Assembly: GCA_030148705.1 (NCBI GenBank)
Contig: JASBSY010000010.1
Coordinates: forward strand, 55,909-119,908
Origin: Pukyongia sp.
Lineage (GTDB): Bacteria; Bacteroidota; Bacteroidia; Flavobacteriales; Flavobacteriaceae
Length of the DNA stretch: 64,000 bases
Direction: 5' to 3'
In this document: positions 36,018-45,846 of the stretch, one piece after another
Numbering within the stretch: the first letter of the stretch is position 1
How the letters are laid out: each line of letters starts with the position of its first letter
Program-made: the position numbers and the translations under genes
The notes under the pieces: generated by a model
Told to the model about the DNA's origin: nothing
The model's input: the letters and a program-made list of their open reading frames with translations, nothing else
Databases searched by the model: none

Positions 36018-37138
36018 CCGTCTATATCTTTAAATTGTTTCTGATGACTGATAGCCCAGAATTCTTCCGACTCCAGAGACTCTAAAAATTGTTTGGCACT
36101 TTGTCCGGATCCAAAGGCCTGTTTCTTTGAAACTTCCAGCCCCTCCGTGTCTTCGATAGCCGATAAAATGGTCGGCACCGAATAGGAGGTGTTTAAAATG
36201 TGCTTGTGAAGGCTCCTGTTCTGCTGCCTGCTGCCGATATTAACCGTGGGAATACCGTAATAGGGCGCCTCCCGTATACCGGCACTTGAATTCCCGATGA
36301 TAAAATCGGCATGCTTTAACAGGCTAAGGAAATATTCAAACCTGATAGACGGAAAGATGCGAATTCGCGGATGTCCTTGCAGAGTTTTATAAGCGTTGAT
36401 GATGGCCGAACTCCCCAGGTCGTTATTGGGATACACCAGTATGTAATTGCGATCACTCTGCTTCAAGGCGTCCACAAAGGCCAGGGCATGGTCGGCCAGC
36501 TTATCGATCTCGGTGGTTACCGGGTGGAACAAGGCCAGGGCGTAATTTTCAAAATCCAGTTGATAGTGTTCCTTGGCTTCTGTAAGCGAAGGAATGTCAT
36601 CCGAAAACATAAGGTCTATGTCCGGCGAACCGATTACATAGATCGATTCTTCCAACTCTCCCATCTGTTGTAACCTGCGTCCGGCAGCTTCATTGGACAC
36701 GAAGTGAATATGGCTCATCTTGCTGGTGGAATGCCTTATAAGTTCGTCTATGGTACCGGATACTTCCCCTCCTTCGATATGGGCCACCAATATATTATTC
36801 AGCGAACCTACTACGGCGCCGGCTAGGGCTTCCACCCTGTCCCCGTGGATTACTATCAGGTCCGGTTCTACTTGTTTTACATAAGCTGAAAACCCTTCAA
36901 CGGTCTTGGCCAGGGTGAGATCCATGCTGATTTCGGAAGTGTGATTGGAAAATGTATGGATATTCGAAAACCCGGCCCGCTCCACTTCGATGAGGGTATA
37001 TCCGTAAGTCTTCAGTAAATGCATCCCCGTTACAAATATATGTGCCTCGTAGCCGGGATGCTCGTCCACTATCCTGATCAGCGATTTCAGTTTACCGAAA
37101 TCGGCCCGTGTACCGCTAAGAAATACAATTCGTTTCAC
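36014..37138 (-). CDS. neuC: UDP-N-acetylglucosamine 2-epimerase (hydrolysing)
   Basis: Converts UDP-GlcNAc (or a related UDP-sugar) to free ManNAc-type sugar for nonulosonic acid synthesis. 374 aa with the NeuC start FLSGTRADFGKLKSLI, catalytic-region FVTGMHLL, VIHGDRVEALAGAV, HIEGGEVSGTIDELIRHSTSK-type core and C-terminal FIIGNSSAGIREAPYYGIPTVNIGSRQ. It ends 4 bases into the GT-B gene and begins one base after the methyltransferase gene. Close relatives include GDP- or UDP-diacetamido sugar hydrolases (LegG), so the product may be Neu5Ac or a legionaminic-type precursor. Confidence 0.93.
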   Translation of the reverse strand: MKRIVFLSGTRADFGKLKSLIRIVDEHPGYEAHIFVTGMHLLKTYGYTLIEVERAGFSNIHTFSNHTSEISMDLTLAKTVEGFSAYVKQVEPDLIVIHGDRVEALAGAVVGSLNNILVAHIEGGEVSGTIDELIRHSTSKMSHIHFVSNEAAGRRLQQMGELEESIYVIGSPDIDLMFSDDIPSLTEAKEHYQLDFENYALALFHPVTTEIDKLADHALAFVDALKQSDRNYILVYPNNDLGSSAIINAYKTLQGHPRIRIFPSIRFEYFLSLLKHADFIIGNSSAGIREAPYYGIPTVNIGSRQQNRSLHKHILNTSYSVPTILSAIEDTEGLEVSKKQAFGSGQSAKQFLESLESEEFWAISHQKQFKDIDG

Positions 37139-37139
37139 C

Positions 37140-37799
37140 TTACTTCTTTACATATGAAATTGCATTGGAAAAGGGTAATTTCAGAATTTCCCTGTTTCCT
37201 TCAAAATAATCGTCCACCGCCTTATTGGCACCGGCAAAAGCGCCGTAATCGTCGAAGATGATAATGCCTCCCTTGGTCACCCTGTCGTATAACTTTTCCA
37301 ATACTGCCTTAGTAGGTTCATACAGGTCCACATCGATATGCAGTAGGGAAATCTTTAAATGCGGGTTCTTATCCAGGTATTCATCCAGGGTTTCCAGAAT
37401 ATTTCCCGGGATGATCTCCACGTTCTTATCCAGGTTCTGTGAACTGAGTAATTGCCGCAGTTCTTGTTCCGAAATGCTCTTCCCTCCTTTTGTCTCTTTT
37501 ACAAAGGCATCGCGTTTGGCTTTATCGGCTTCAAACCCGGCATCCGGGAAATCGCCAAAGATATCGAAGCCTATTATCTTCCTGCTCTGGGTATGCTCCA
37601 ACAGGTCTCTGAATTTGATCCAGCGAAAGAAGGAGTTTCCCTTAAAGATCCCAAATTCCATAATCTCTCCCCGAATACCGGACGTCTGCTTAAAGAATTC
37701 CAGATGAGAGATAAACTTACTGAAACGCGACGGATCGGCTGTGGCGTAAAACCCATTCTCGTATTCAAACCGCTTATCGGGATCGTATAATTTTTCCAT
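37140..37799 (-). CDS. TylF/MycF-family SAM-dependent methyltransferase
   Basis: A 219-aa class I methyltransferase: motif I EIMEFGIFKGNSFFRWIKF, IGFDIFGDFPDAGF and the metal-binding acidic motif LLHIDVDLYEPTKAVLEKL plus GGIIIFDDYGAFAGANKAV of the TylF/MycF sugar O-methyltransferases. It sits between neuC and neuB with a one-base gap and a one-base overlap, so it probably methylates the nonulosonic acid or a sugar next to it. The site of methylation is inferred only. Confidence 0.85.
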   Translation of the reverse strand: MEKLYDPDKRFEYENGFYATADPSRFSKFISHLEFFKQTSGIRGEIMEFGIFKGNSFFRWIKFRDLLEHTQSRKIIGFDIFGDFPDAGFEADKAKRDAFVKETKGGKSISEQELRQLLSSQNLDKNVEIIPGNILETLDEYLDKNPHLKISLLHIDVDLYEPTKAVLEKLYDRVTKGGIIIFDDYGAFAGANKAVDDYFEGNREILKLPFSNAISYVKK

Positions 37800-38839
37800 T
37801 ATTCCAGGTCAGATTTTTCTAATTGTTCATCGGTGGGAATATCCCTAGTTGCTCTTTTCCCAAGTACTTCTTCATAGTCTTCGGCCGGTATTCCCCCTGT
37901 GCCGGGCCGTTTTACCCAAATATTCTCACTGGTAAATTCTTCGCCTTTCTTCACAGCTGCGATGGTACATACGGTTGCAAAAGCAAAATCCATGGTTACC
38001 TGTTCTTCTTTAGTGGCCTCCTTCTTACCACCCCTCATCTGCCATATCTCCTTGCTGCCGCTTATCAGTTCTGCACATGCGGTTTCATCCATACTGCACA
38101 CAATGTCCGGTCCTTTGCGATCCATGCGATCGGTAAAATGCCGTTCGAGTATGGAAGCGCCCAGCGCAACTGCAGCCAGACAGGCATTGTTATTCAGGGT
38201 GTGGTCGCTAAGTCCGTAAACACGGTTGGGAAAGGCCTGCTGCATCTGTGTCATTGCACCCAGGCGAACCAAATCCGGGGGTGTAGGATATAGGTTGGTA
38301 GTATGCAGGATGGCAACAGCCACCCCGGCCGAATCGAAGATCGACAAGGCTTCGCGAATGCTCTCTATGGTATTCATTCCGGTACTGAGGATCACAGGTT
38401 TTCCAAAGGAAGCAATATGTTTTAATAATGGGTAATTGTTACACTCACCGCTGCCGATCTTATAGGCGGGAATATCGAAACGCTTCAGCCTGTTCGCGGC
38501 AGCTCTGGAGAAGGGTGTTGAGATAAAGGTCATTCCCTTTTTCTCAACATAATGCTTTAATTCCAATTCGTCTTCTTCGTTCAGGGCACAGCGCTTCATG
38601 ATCTCGTATATGGAAACATCGGCATTCCCGGGAACGACTTTTTTTGCCGCTGCACTCATTTCATCATCGACAATATGCGTTTGGTGTTTAACCACCTCTA
38701 CCCCGGCCCGTGCTGCCGCATCGACCATTTCCTTTGCTACGGAAATTGAGCCCTCATGGTTTATCCCGATCTCGGCCACCACCAGTGGCGGATGCTCCGG
38801 TCCTATCTTTCTTCCGTTTATTACAATTTCGGGCTTCAT
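37799..38839 (-). CDS. neuB: N-acetylneuraminate synthase family (NeuB)
   Basis: Condenses phosphoenolpyruvate with ManNAc-type sugar to give a nonulosonic acid. 346 aa: TIM-barrel domain with [36 protein letters not shown] and [24 protein letters not shown] motifs, LSTGMNTI, and [20 protein letters not shown] (metal-binding His). The C-terminal SAF antifreeze-like domain is about 285-346. It overlaps the neuA start region by 4 bases and the methyltransferase by one base. Confidence 0.95.
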   Translation of the reverse strand: MKPEIVINGRKIGPEHPPLVVAEIGINHEGSISVAKEMVDAAARAGVEVVKHQTHIVDDEMSAAAKKVVPGNADVSIYEIMKRCALNEEDELELKHYVEKKGMTFISTPFSRAAANRLKRFDIPAYKIGSGECNNYPLLKHIASFGKPVILSTGMNTIESIREALSIFDSAGVAVAILHTTNLYPTPPDLVRLGAMTQMQQAFPNRVYGLSDHTLNNNACLAAVALGASILERHFTDRMDRKGPDIVCSMDETACAELISGSKEIWQMRGGKKEATKEEQVTMDFAFATVCTIAAVKKGEEFTSENIWVKRPGTGGIPAEDYEEVLGKRATRDIPTDEQLEKSDLE

Positions 38840-39507
38840 GACAAATGTGATCGGTTTAGGATGAATTCGGCATAGGCGAGGTCCTCGGCTGTGTCGATGT
38901 CCACATGCGCATACGGATGGTCGACGATAAGCGGAAAGTGATTTGTACCCAGTAGCGTTCCCTGCCTGATGTTTTTTGCATTGCTGATATAAAGCAGGCC
39001 ATTTTCGAAATAGAGTGGTTCCAGGTCCTGGCTCCGCTGTCCGAGGCTATAGTTATAGGGTACGAATTTGTTATCTGTTATCCTGCCGAATTTTTGATGA
39101 TTCCTGCTCACCGTCATCAGGCTGTCGGCTCCGTGTTCCATATATTTCACAAACGCCTGCCTCAATAACTTTTCGGGTCGCAGCGGGTTGGTGGCCTGTA
39201 GCAGGACGACATGTTCCACCTCCTGATTCAATTCGCTAAGGCAGTGTTTTAATACATCAATGGTTGGCACCAAATCTCCGGCCAGGCTTAAAGGCCTGTC
39301 CAATACCACGGCTCCCTGCTTCTCTGCCTGTGCTCGTATTTCGGCATCTTCTGTTGAAACGTACACCTGGTCAATTAATTCACTATTCGCCCTGGCATAG
39401 CGAATGCTGTGGACGAGTAATGGGGTACCATCCAGTGGTAAGAGGTTTTTTCCCGGAAGTCGCTTAGAACCTCCTCTTGCAGGTATGATGGCTATAGTTT
39501 TGGGCAA
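38836..39507 (-). CDS. neuA: acylneuraminate cytidylyltransferase (CMP-sialic acid synthetase)
   Basis: Activates the nonulosonic acid with CTP. 223 aa: nucleotide-binding [48 protein letters not shown] and the C-terminal [17 protein letters not shown] with the metal-binding aspartates. Length and motifs are those of single-domain NeuA. It is 51 bases after the beta-helix acetyltransferase gene. Confidence 0.95.
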   Translation of the reverse strand: MPKTIAIIPARGGSKRLPGKNLLPLDGTPLLVHSIRYARANSELIDQVYVSTEDAEIRAQAEKQGAVVLDRPLSLAGDLVPTIDVLKHCLSELNQEVEHVVLLQATNPLRPEKLLRQAFVKYMEHGADSLMTVSRNHQKFGRITDNKFVPYNYSLGQRSQDLEPLYFENGLLYISNAKNIRQGTLLGTNHFPLIVDHPYAHVDIDTAEDLAYAEFILNRSHLS

Positions 39508-39558
39508 TTTTTCCGTAAAAGTTTAAAGGTACGCCAATATTTCAAGATTAGTAAATGC

Positions 39559-40122
39559 TTATTCGAACAGGGATGACTTATTGGTAAGATCCTTAAAGAA
39601 CAGCGGTTTATGCTGTTGTAATTCAGATTCAGACATATGCCACCACTGCAGGGCTTCCACTTCCTGTATCACCTGTGGTGAAAAACGCTTTCGGATCTCC
39701 GTGGCGGGCACCCCGGCCACGATACTAAAGGGCGCTACATCTTTCGTCACCACGGCCCCACTGGCAATCACTGCCCCGTTTCCGATGGTTACATTTCCAA
39801 CGATAATCGCATTATGGCCAATCCATACATCATGGCCAATCCGGATCTTTTTTAGCTCTTTCAGGCTACTTAGTTCCCCGGAAAACAAATTCTTGTTCAC
39901 ATAGGTTGACAGGTAACCGGTGGGATGATTCGTACTGTGGATAGCGACATCGGCTCCTAACTGGCAGTAGTTCCCCAGCTCGATGTCCCCGTGGAGAAAA
40001 TTGTTATAGCCAAGGGTAGTGCCGTATCCCAGCTTTATCTTACCCGAAAAATTACAACGGTCGGGTACAATATTCCTGCCTCCAAACTCCACCTGCTGTA
40101 AGCCACGGGAAAATCCCGACAA
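39559..40122 (-). CDS. left-handed beta-helix (CatB/maltose-type) acetyltransferase
   Basis: 187 aa from a TTG start. Hexapeptide-repeat protein with RIGHDVWIGHNAIIVGNVTI, GNGAVIASGAVVTKDVAPFS and IVAGVPATEIRKRF, the xenobiotic/galactoside acetyltransferase pattern. The frame stays open upstream for about 26 residues that look like real coding sequence (IRRFIKKVLYYFLNAADNRD) but contain no ATG, GTG or TTG before a TAA near 40,201, so the true start is missing or non-standard. It lies next to neuA and may O- or N-acetylate a sugar of the glycan. Confidence 0.75.
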   Translation of the reverse strand: MSGFSRGLQQVEFGGRNIVPDRCNFSGKIKLGYGTTLGYNNFLHGDIELGNYCQLGADVAIHSTNHPTGYLSTYVNKNLFSGELSSLKELKKIRIGHDVWIGHNAIIVGNVTIGNGAVIASGAVVTKDVAPFSIVAGVPATEIRKRFSPQVIQEVEALQWWHMSESELQQHKPLFFKDLTNKSSLFE

Positions 40123-40256
40123 CTGAACCTGGTCCCTGTTGTCCGCGGCGTTCAGAAAATAATAAAGTACTTTTTTGATAAATCGTCGGATCGGAACAGG
40201 GTTTTATTGGTTTGCTCCTCAAACTTATACAATTTACGGCAGCTTTAATAAAAAAG

Positions 40257-41165
40257 TTATTCCCAGTTTGTGTAAAACTCTGAGGCTGTCTGCCCCGTTA
40301 TTTGCCGAATCGACTTCTTTTCCTCTTCTGAAAGCAAGTCCTGCCATTTGGTTGCATTGTACTTCGAATCGCGAACAAACTCCCCTCCCTGCCTTGTCCC
40401 GGTAGTTTCAAGGATATAGGCACGGGTTGAATGTGTAAATGAAAGGTCGAGATATCGAAACATTTTTTCGAATTCATCCAGGGGATCTAGAGAAAGGGCT
40501 TCGTGGGTAATATAGAACCAATCGGGATGGCTGGTCCTGTATTCGAAAACCTGCGTATAAAACACCTTCCACAGCAGGGCTGCATTCTCTATTATGGTCT
40601 TCTCGTCGGCTTTTTGCTGAAATGCTTCAACTTCCGCTTTCAGATGTGAGAGCGCCCCGGAAAAAAAATCCCGCTGTTGGAGCAGATTGTTAAAATCGAA
40701 CCACCAGTTCTTTTCCTTTATGCTCAATACATAGGCAGCCGGGTGACGGATAAGGATAACCGGTTTCAGGCCGAATTGCTCCACCAGCCAGGGAACCGCA
40801 AAAAGGGCCGTGGGATCTTTTAATAATTTCACGGGTTTGAGCGCTCTCCGGCTTCTTATCCTGAAGGACCTTGCCAGTGAATGTCCTTCATAGGAGGTGA
40901 ACGCCCTGCTTAGGGGATGCAGTGGTGAGGTATTCAGGTAGTAAGAAACGATGTCCCCTACATTCTTCTTGATTCTCGAATCGGTACTCTCAGTGACTTT
41001 CGGGTACCAGAAATCGAGTTCGAAAGCCTGAAATCGCTTCACCCTGTTTAGGTTTAAAGGTTCAACGATATTATCCACTTTCCTGTTGGATGCCAGCACC
41101 TTGCCCACCCAGGTTGAGCCCGATCGATTGGCCCCGGTAACGAGAATATGATTATTAGTACTCAC
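40257..41165 (-). CDS. sulfotransferase-family protein
   Basis: 302 aa. The 5'-phosphosulfate loop is ILVTGANRSGSTWVGKVLAS (residues 6-25) and the 3'-phosphate motif is VILIRHPAAYVLSIKEKNWW (near 140-155). The fold and both PAPS contacts are intact, so transfer of sulfate from PAPS to a sugar hydroxyl is likely. It is one of four such genes in the locus. It shares an 11-base overlap with the glycosyltransferase gene upstream; a 134-base gap separates it from the acetyltransferase gene. Confidence 0.85.
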   Translation of the reverse strand: MSTNNHILVTGANRSGSTWVGKVLASNRKVDNIVEPLNLNRVKRFQAFELDFWYPKVTESTDSRIKKNVGDIVSYYLNTSPLHPLSRAFTSYEGHSLARSFRIRSRRALKPVKLLKDPTALFAVPWLVEQFGLKPVILIRHPAAYVLSIKEKNWWFDFNNLLQQRDFFSGALSHLKAEVEAFQQKADEKTIIENAALLWKVFYTQVFEYRTSHPDWFYITHEALSLDPLDEFEKMFRYLDLSFTHSTRAYILETTGTRQGGEFVRDSKYNATKWQDLLSEEEKKSIRQITGQTASEFYTNWE

Positions 41166-42165
41166 CTGCTCCTTCTTTTAATCCGAGACGTTTGAACATA
41201 TAAGGCCGTACATATTTATTCAGCCACAGCCGATTCACAAGGCGCTTGAAGGCCAATGGTAAATTCCAGCGGCGTGCTTCGGGAATGCTTCTTTTCTCCT
41301 TTCCGTCTCCTCGCAGGGCGATAAACTTTTCCCGCATCCAGGTTTGTGGGTTATTGCCCATATGGTAGGCATAGTTGCCTGGGGTTGCCAGTCGCCATAA
41401 GCCTGCCTTTTCATTTGGAATATCTATGTAGCGGCGGTCGGCATCACTGGCATAGGCCAACTTGCTGCTCTCAGTGGGAGCGTACTCGAAAACCTCCCTT
41501 CGCATGGTGGCTACAAAATGCCCGCAACCCACTACGGCAGTTTGATCATTCCTGTTAACCGTAAGTTGATATTTCAGGCGAATGTCTTTTTCGTACATAC
41601 TGTCACCTCTCCCGATACTTTCCGCAAAGCGAAGCATATCACCCGGATCACTTACCGAACGAAACTCCAGCAAGCCTTTAAAGAACGCATCAAATAGCGT
41701 GTTGGTGGTATATTGTCCATAGGTGGTACCGTGGGGCACCGGAGATACCATCCCCGCTTCCGGAAAACTCTCAAAGACCTTTTCGGTTGCCTGTATCCAA
41801 CCATCCAGGAAAAGTACGTCCCCATCGCTGAGTGTAATGAGGGGTTCGGAGGCAGTTCGCGCAATTTGCATCATAGCGTCCACCTTGCCCAGGTTTTCCT
41901 TTTGAAGAACCAACTGGTCGATCCTGCCGCTATTGTATAGTTCCTGTAGGTATTCGGTAACCCGGCTGCAGCTGCCGTTATTAATAACGGTGATCCTGCA
42001 TTGTTCATGACTCGTCTTAATGACAGATTCCAGGCAAAGTTTGGTTACTTCCAGGCCGTTTTTGAAATAGCCGTCGAAGTGAGGTACATAGATGGGAATA
42101 ATCACCCTGTGATAGGCATCTGATGCTATCTTTTTATCGATCTCCGGATTAACGCCTATACGCAT
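41155..42165 (-). CDS. glycosyltransferase family 2-like (GT-A)
   Basis: 336 aa: RVIIPIYVPHFDGYFKNGLE start, ITVINNGSCSRVTEYL, ENLGKVDAMMQIART and the metal-binding LSDGDVLFLDGWI in place of DxD. No membrane helix. Probably transfers one residue of the repeat unit. 13-base gap to the next upstream gene. Confidence 0.85.
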   Translation of the reverse strand: MRIGVNPEIDKKIASDAYHRVIIPIYVPHFDGYFKNGLEVTKLCLESVIKTSHEQCRITVINNGSCSRVTEYLQELYNSGRIDQLVLQKENLGKVDAMMQIARTASEPLITLSDGDVLFLDGWIQATEKVFESFPEAGMVSPVPHGTTYGQYTTNTLFDAFFKGLLEFRSVSDPGDMLRFAESIGRGDSMYEKDIRLKYQLTVNRNDQTAVVGCGHFVATMRREVFEYAPTESSKLAYASDADRRYIDIPNEKAGLWRLATPGNYAYHMGNNPQTWMREKFIALRGDGKEKRSIPEARRWNLPLAFKRLVNRLWLNKYVRPYMFKRLGLKEGAGEY

Positions 42166-42178
42166 AAGATGGTTTAAT

Positions 42179-43072
42179 TTATGAACGCCTCTTGAAAATT
42201 ACAGCCGCAAGCAATTTGGTACTGTCAAAGTTAAGAAACCAGAAAGGATTAATCCGGAACAGCCTAAAAATCGTTTTGGCGGAGCCCAGGTGAAATTTCT
42301 TTATCTGCATATGCAGTAACTGCCGCTTTAATTGCTCATATTCAGCCTTGGTAATCAGCTGTGCGCTATATGCATCCTTTACAACTCTTAAAAGGTAAGT
42401 CGGGACTTCCAGGTAGGCCGTTAAATTCCTTTCGCTGGCACCCGTGTGTTGCCTGTACATCACAAGCGGTTCATCTATATATTCAAAGTTGCCGCGAAAG
42501 GCACAGCGCGCCCAGTATTCGAGATCTTCTCCTGCAGCCGGCATTTCCTCGTTGAAGAATCCTACCTTATCCACAAACGACCTTCTAAGCATCACCGATG
42601 AAGTCATTAGGGTCCAGTTTCCTATCATCCTGAGATATACCTGCCCGCTTTTTTCTGAAGGGTTTCCCGGCCGGCCGATGATAGTATCCAGCGGAAAGCC
42701 GGATTCATTCATTAGTTGGCAACAACTGTGTACCAGGTCTACCTCCGGTTTCGATTGAAGCACTTTAACTTGTTTGCTTGCTTTGTCTTTAACCCAAAGG
42801 TCATCGTCGTCCACAAAAGCCACATATACGCCCCTGGCATTCCGAATTCCTTCATTCCTGGGGGCAGAGGGTCCTCCGCTGTTCTCAATTCTATAGTATG
42901 TAACCTTAGGATACGCTTCGCAAAGCGCGGCGGTCTCATTGCCGGGGGAGCCGTCATCCACCACGATGACCTCGAAGTTTCCGTAATCCTGCCTCATTAT
43001 GCTTTCAAGGGTCTGCTCCAGGAGCACGGCCCTGTCGTAGGTTGGAATAATGATGCTAAGCAGGGGATCCAT
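42179..43072 (-). CDS. glycosyltransferase family 2 (GT-A)
   Basis: 297 aa with the GT2 N-terminus LSIIIPTYDRAVLLEQTLES, VIVVDDGSPGNE, metal motif VAFVDDDDLWVKDK and the acceptor-side GEDLEYWARCAFRGN (ED catalytic pair). Overlaps the upstream gene by one base. Substrate unknown. Confidence 0.9.
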   Translation of the reverse strand: MDPLLSIIIPTYDRAVLLEQTLESIMRQDYGNFEVIVVDDGSPGNETAALCEAYPKVTYYRIENSGGPSAPRNEGIRNARGVYVAFVDDDDLWVKDKASKQVKVLQSKPEVDLVHSCCQLMNESGFPLDTIIGRPGNPSEKSGQVYLRMIGNWTLMTSSVMLRRSFVDKVGFFNEEMPAAGEDLEYWARCAFRGNFEYIDEPLVMYRQHTGASERNLTAYLEVPTYLLRVVKDAYSAQLITKAEYEQLKRQLLHMQIKKFHLGSAKTIFRLFRINPFWFLNFDSTKLLAAVIFKRRS

Positions 43073-43848
43073 CAGAGGTCGTTCAGTCTTTTTTTAATTC
43101 GTTTAAGTATTCCTTTCAGCGAGTATTTGGGAATTTTATTCGCCTCCAGCTCTTTTTGCAGTTCGGCCTTGTACTTCTCATAGTCCTTTCCGTAAAGTTC
43201 CTTCAGCATTCGTTCATCTTCCTGTCTTTTAAGCGCCCTTTCCCTGGGGTCGTTGCTCAGTCCGGACAGGTCGAACACGGTTAGAAATACCGGGATGTGT
43301 TGAAACCGATACCGTTCACTAAGATAGCATTTTATAAAGAAGGCACGATCTGCCCCTATGCTGTACGATTCATCGTAAAATCCCATCTCCTCGAAAACCC
43401 TGCGTTTAAAGAAAGTACTTTGATGCGGTAAGGAGGTCTTGACAAAATACCCCGGAGAAAGTACATCCGGATATCGTTTTTCCCCCTGCTCGAATTTATA
43501 GTCCCCGTAGACGATATCACCCCCGAAACCGGGGTGACCAATAAAACTTTGAAGGGCTTCTTTCCCATTCAGCTGGTCGCCACTGTTTAGGAACAGCAGA
43601 TACGTACCGGTTGCCCTTTTTATCCCTTTGTTCATGGCATTGTAGATGCCCGAATCGGGCTCACTGATCCACTTCACTGCCTGCTGGTTGACCGATTGCA
43701 AATAATCGCGGCTTCCATCCGTAGAAGCCCCGTCGATAACCAGATACTCGTAATCCGAATAGGTTTGCGACAATACCGAGCGTACCGTGTTCCGCAACCC
43801 TTTGTGGTTGTTGTAGTTTATGGTAATGATGCTGAGAAAGACGCTCAT
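43072..43848 (-). CDS. glycosyltransferase family 2 (WcaE-like)
   Basis: 258 aa. SIITINYNNHKGLRNTVRS, YLVIDGASTDGSRDYL, SGIYNAMNKGIKRATGTYLL and FLNSGDQL (metal motif N-S-G-D) followed by PHQSTFFKRRVFEEMGFYDE and IGADRAFFIKCYL. This is the WcaE-like GT2 subgroup; the protein at 50,398-51,222 belongs to the same subgroup. It overlaps its upstream neighbour by 4 bases. Confidence 0.9.
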   Translation of the reverse strand: MSVFLSIITINYNNHKGLRNTVRSVLSQTYSDYEYLVIDGASTDGSRDYLQSVNQQAVKWISEPDSGIYNAMNKGIKRATGTYLLFLNSGDQLNGKEALQSFIGHPGFGGDIVYGDYKFEQGEKRYPDVLSPGYFVKTSLPHQSTFFKRRVFEEMGFYDESYSIGADRAFFIKCYLSERYRFQHIPVFLTVFDLSGLSNDPRERALKRQEDERMLKELYGKDYEKYKAELQKELEANKIPKYSLKGILKRIKKRLNDL

Positions 43849-44762
43849 GGGTCGGTAATTTTCTCTATCCAGATGTTCCCCCCTTTATTTTTATAAGTAA
43901 GCGGCATTTCCCGAAATGCTTCCGGATGATGCAGATGAAGATAATGAGGAAATAGACGTATTACAAAATCGTTATTATTCGACAAAAAGGCCCGCAACAG
44001 ATAATTTTCGTTCCAGTTCCTGCCTCCGAACACCCAGCCTTTGGGATATTCGAATGGGTAAAAGATATCGTGAAAATGGATCCAAACCCCTTTTCGCAGC
44101 CGCGGCAATATTTCGAAAAAAATATAATTTACATCACTGCCGGTTTTCGCAACATGGGTACTGTCTATAAACAGTAGATCCCCGGCCTGCAGCTTGTCGA
44201 AATACTCCGGCGGAATGTCCTGAACCTTACTCTCCAGTATGCCGGTGCTGTCCTTATCGCGTTCGCTGATGTTGGCATAAAGTCTTTCGGGGTTGGGCTC
44301 GATGAAATGGAGTTCCATGCCATTATTAAAATGCAGTTGATTTACGTCCAGCATTAGGGCAGATGAAAACCCCGAACCAACCTCGATCACCCTGGCCGGC
44401 TTTAAATACCGTAGCAGGGCGTACAACACTATTCCATCGGTGTAGGAATACATCTCATTTTCAAAATAATACCGGAATTCTGAACCGGCTTCGGCCGAGA
44501 ATGGCACCCCCGCAGTAAGCGGTAGCAATTCAGCAAGAAGCTTTAACTGATGCTCGCTTTGAAGGTCTATCCCGGGCAATTCCTTCGCCTGTAGATCCTT
44601 CCAGATACGGTCCTGCTGCTTTTCTGCTTCGGGCACGGATACGATGGGAGAATAATAGTGCCCCGGGGGGAAACAGGAATTCTGCCTGTACTGTTGTTCG
44701 CGGGCATACAGGCCTCTTATATAGGGTAGTTTATTAAGAACATCTTTGAGAAATTTCTGCAT
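43845..44762 (-). CDS. class I SAM-dependent methyltransferase
   Basis: 305 aa: SAM motif I RVIEVGSGFSSALMLDVN near residues 118-135, LHFIEPNPERLYANI, DLLFIDSTHVAKTGSDVNYI and LRKGVWIHFHDIFYPFEYP. The H-x-HD-I-F sequence and acidic pocket resemble Methyltransf_24-type sugar methyltransferases. It lies one base from the fcl gene. It probably methylates a hydroxyl of the glycan. Confidence 0.82.
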   Translation of the reverse strand: MQKFLKDVLNKLPYIRGLYAREQQYRQNSCFPPGHYYSPIVSVPEAEKQQDRIWKDLQAKELPGIDLQSEHQLKLLAELLPLTAGVPFSAEAGSEFRYYFENEMYSYTDGIVLYALLRYLKPARVIEVGSGFSSALMLDVNQLHFNNGMELHFIEPNPERLYANISERDKDSTGILESKVQDIPPEYFDKLQAGDLLFIDSTHVAKTGSDVNYIFFEILPRLRKGVWIHFHDIFYPFEYPKGWVFGGRNWNENYLLRAFLSNNNDFVIRLFPHYLHLHHPEAFREMPLTYKNKGGNIWIEKITDP

Positions 44763-44763
44763 C

Positions 44764-45843
44764 CTATTGGGCTAAATACCAGCTATACATTTGTTCAATT
44801 CCTGAACTGAGGTCGACTTCCGCCTTCCACCCCATCGCATTGATCTTACTCACATCGGTTAATTTACGCATGGTGCCGTCGGGTTTGGAGCTGTTAAAGA
44901 CAAATCTACCTTTAAAGCCAACTATATCTTTAATCAGGGCTGCCAGATCGGCAATCGAAATATCCTGGCCGGTACCGATATTGATATGGGTATTCCGCAC
45001 TTCCTGCCCGGGCTTGTTATCGCTCACCGCATCCCTCTGATTCATCAGAAAAATGCTGGCCTTCGCCATATCCTCCACCCATAAAAACTCCCGCATGGGC
45101 TTTCCGCTGCCCCAGATCTCAACTTCTACACCATCAGTCTCTTTAATCCCGAAGTCGGCCAGCTTGGCCCTAATCTCTGCTTCGGAAGCTTTTCCGTCCA
45201 CGCCTTCAATGGGCAATTTATCCAGGTCCTGCCGTATGAGCTCCCAATTGTTGTTTTCCAAGGCTTTCCCAAGGTGGATCTTCCTAAGGAGCGCAGGGAG
45301 CACATGTGCCTTTTCCAGGTCGAAGTTATCGTGTGGCCCGTAGAGATTGGTGGGCATGGCCGAAATAAAATTAGTGCCGTACTGCAGGTTGTAGCTCTCA
45401 CAGAGTTTTATCCCGGCGATCTTGGCGATGGCATAGGGTTCGTTGGTGTATTCCAGCACATCGGTAAGCAAATAATCTTCCCTGATGGGCTGTGGGGCAT
45501 TCTTCGGATAGATACAAGTGCTGCCCAAAAACAAAAGTTTCTTTACATCATTCAGGTAACTCTGATGGATCACATTGTTTTGTATCATCAGGTTTTCGTA
45601 AATAAATTCTCCCCTGTAGGTATTGTTCGCTGCGATGCCGCCTACCTTGGCTGCTGCCAGGAAGACGTATTCGGGTTGTTCCGCCTTAAAGAATTCGGCC
45701 ACAGCCACCGGATCCCGAAGATCCAGCTCAGTGCTCGACTTCAGCAAAAAATTATGATAACCTTCTTCTTTCAGGCGTCGAAGTATGGCGCTGCCAACCA
45801 GGCCTTTGTGTCCCGCTACATAGATCTTAGCATTCTTTTCCAT
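44764..45843 (-). CDS. fcl: GDP-L-fucose synthase
   Basis: Epimerises and reduces GDP-4-keto-6-deoxymannose to GDP-L-fucose. 359 aa: NAD(P) loop [42 protein letters not shown] and [16 protein letters not shown] (YxxxK). It carries an insertion near 200-240 ([20 protein letters not shown]) seen in many Bacteroidota enzymes. It is three bases downstream of gmd. Confidence 0.95.
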   Translation of the reverse strand: MEKNAKIYVAGHKGLVGSAILRRLKEEGYHNFLLKSSTELDLRDPVAVAEFFKAEQPEYVFLAAAKVGGIAANNTYRGEFIYENLMIQNNVIHQSYLNDVKKLLFLGSTCIYPKNAPQPIREDYLLTDVLEYTNEPYAIAKIAGIKLCESYNLQYGTNFISAMPTNLYGPHDNFDLEKAHVLPALLRKIHLGKALENNNWELIRQDLDKLPIEGVDGKASEAEIRAKLADFGIKETDGVEVEIWGSGKPMREFLWVEDMAKASIFLMNQRDAVSDNKPGQEVRNTHINIGTGQDISIADLAALIKDIVGFKGRFVFNSSKPDGTMRKLTDVSKINAMGWKAEVDLSSGIEQMYSWYLAQ

Positions 45844-45846
45844 AGG

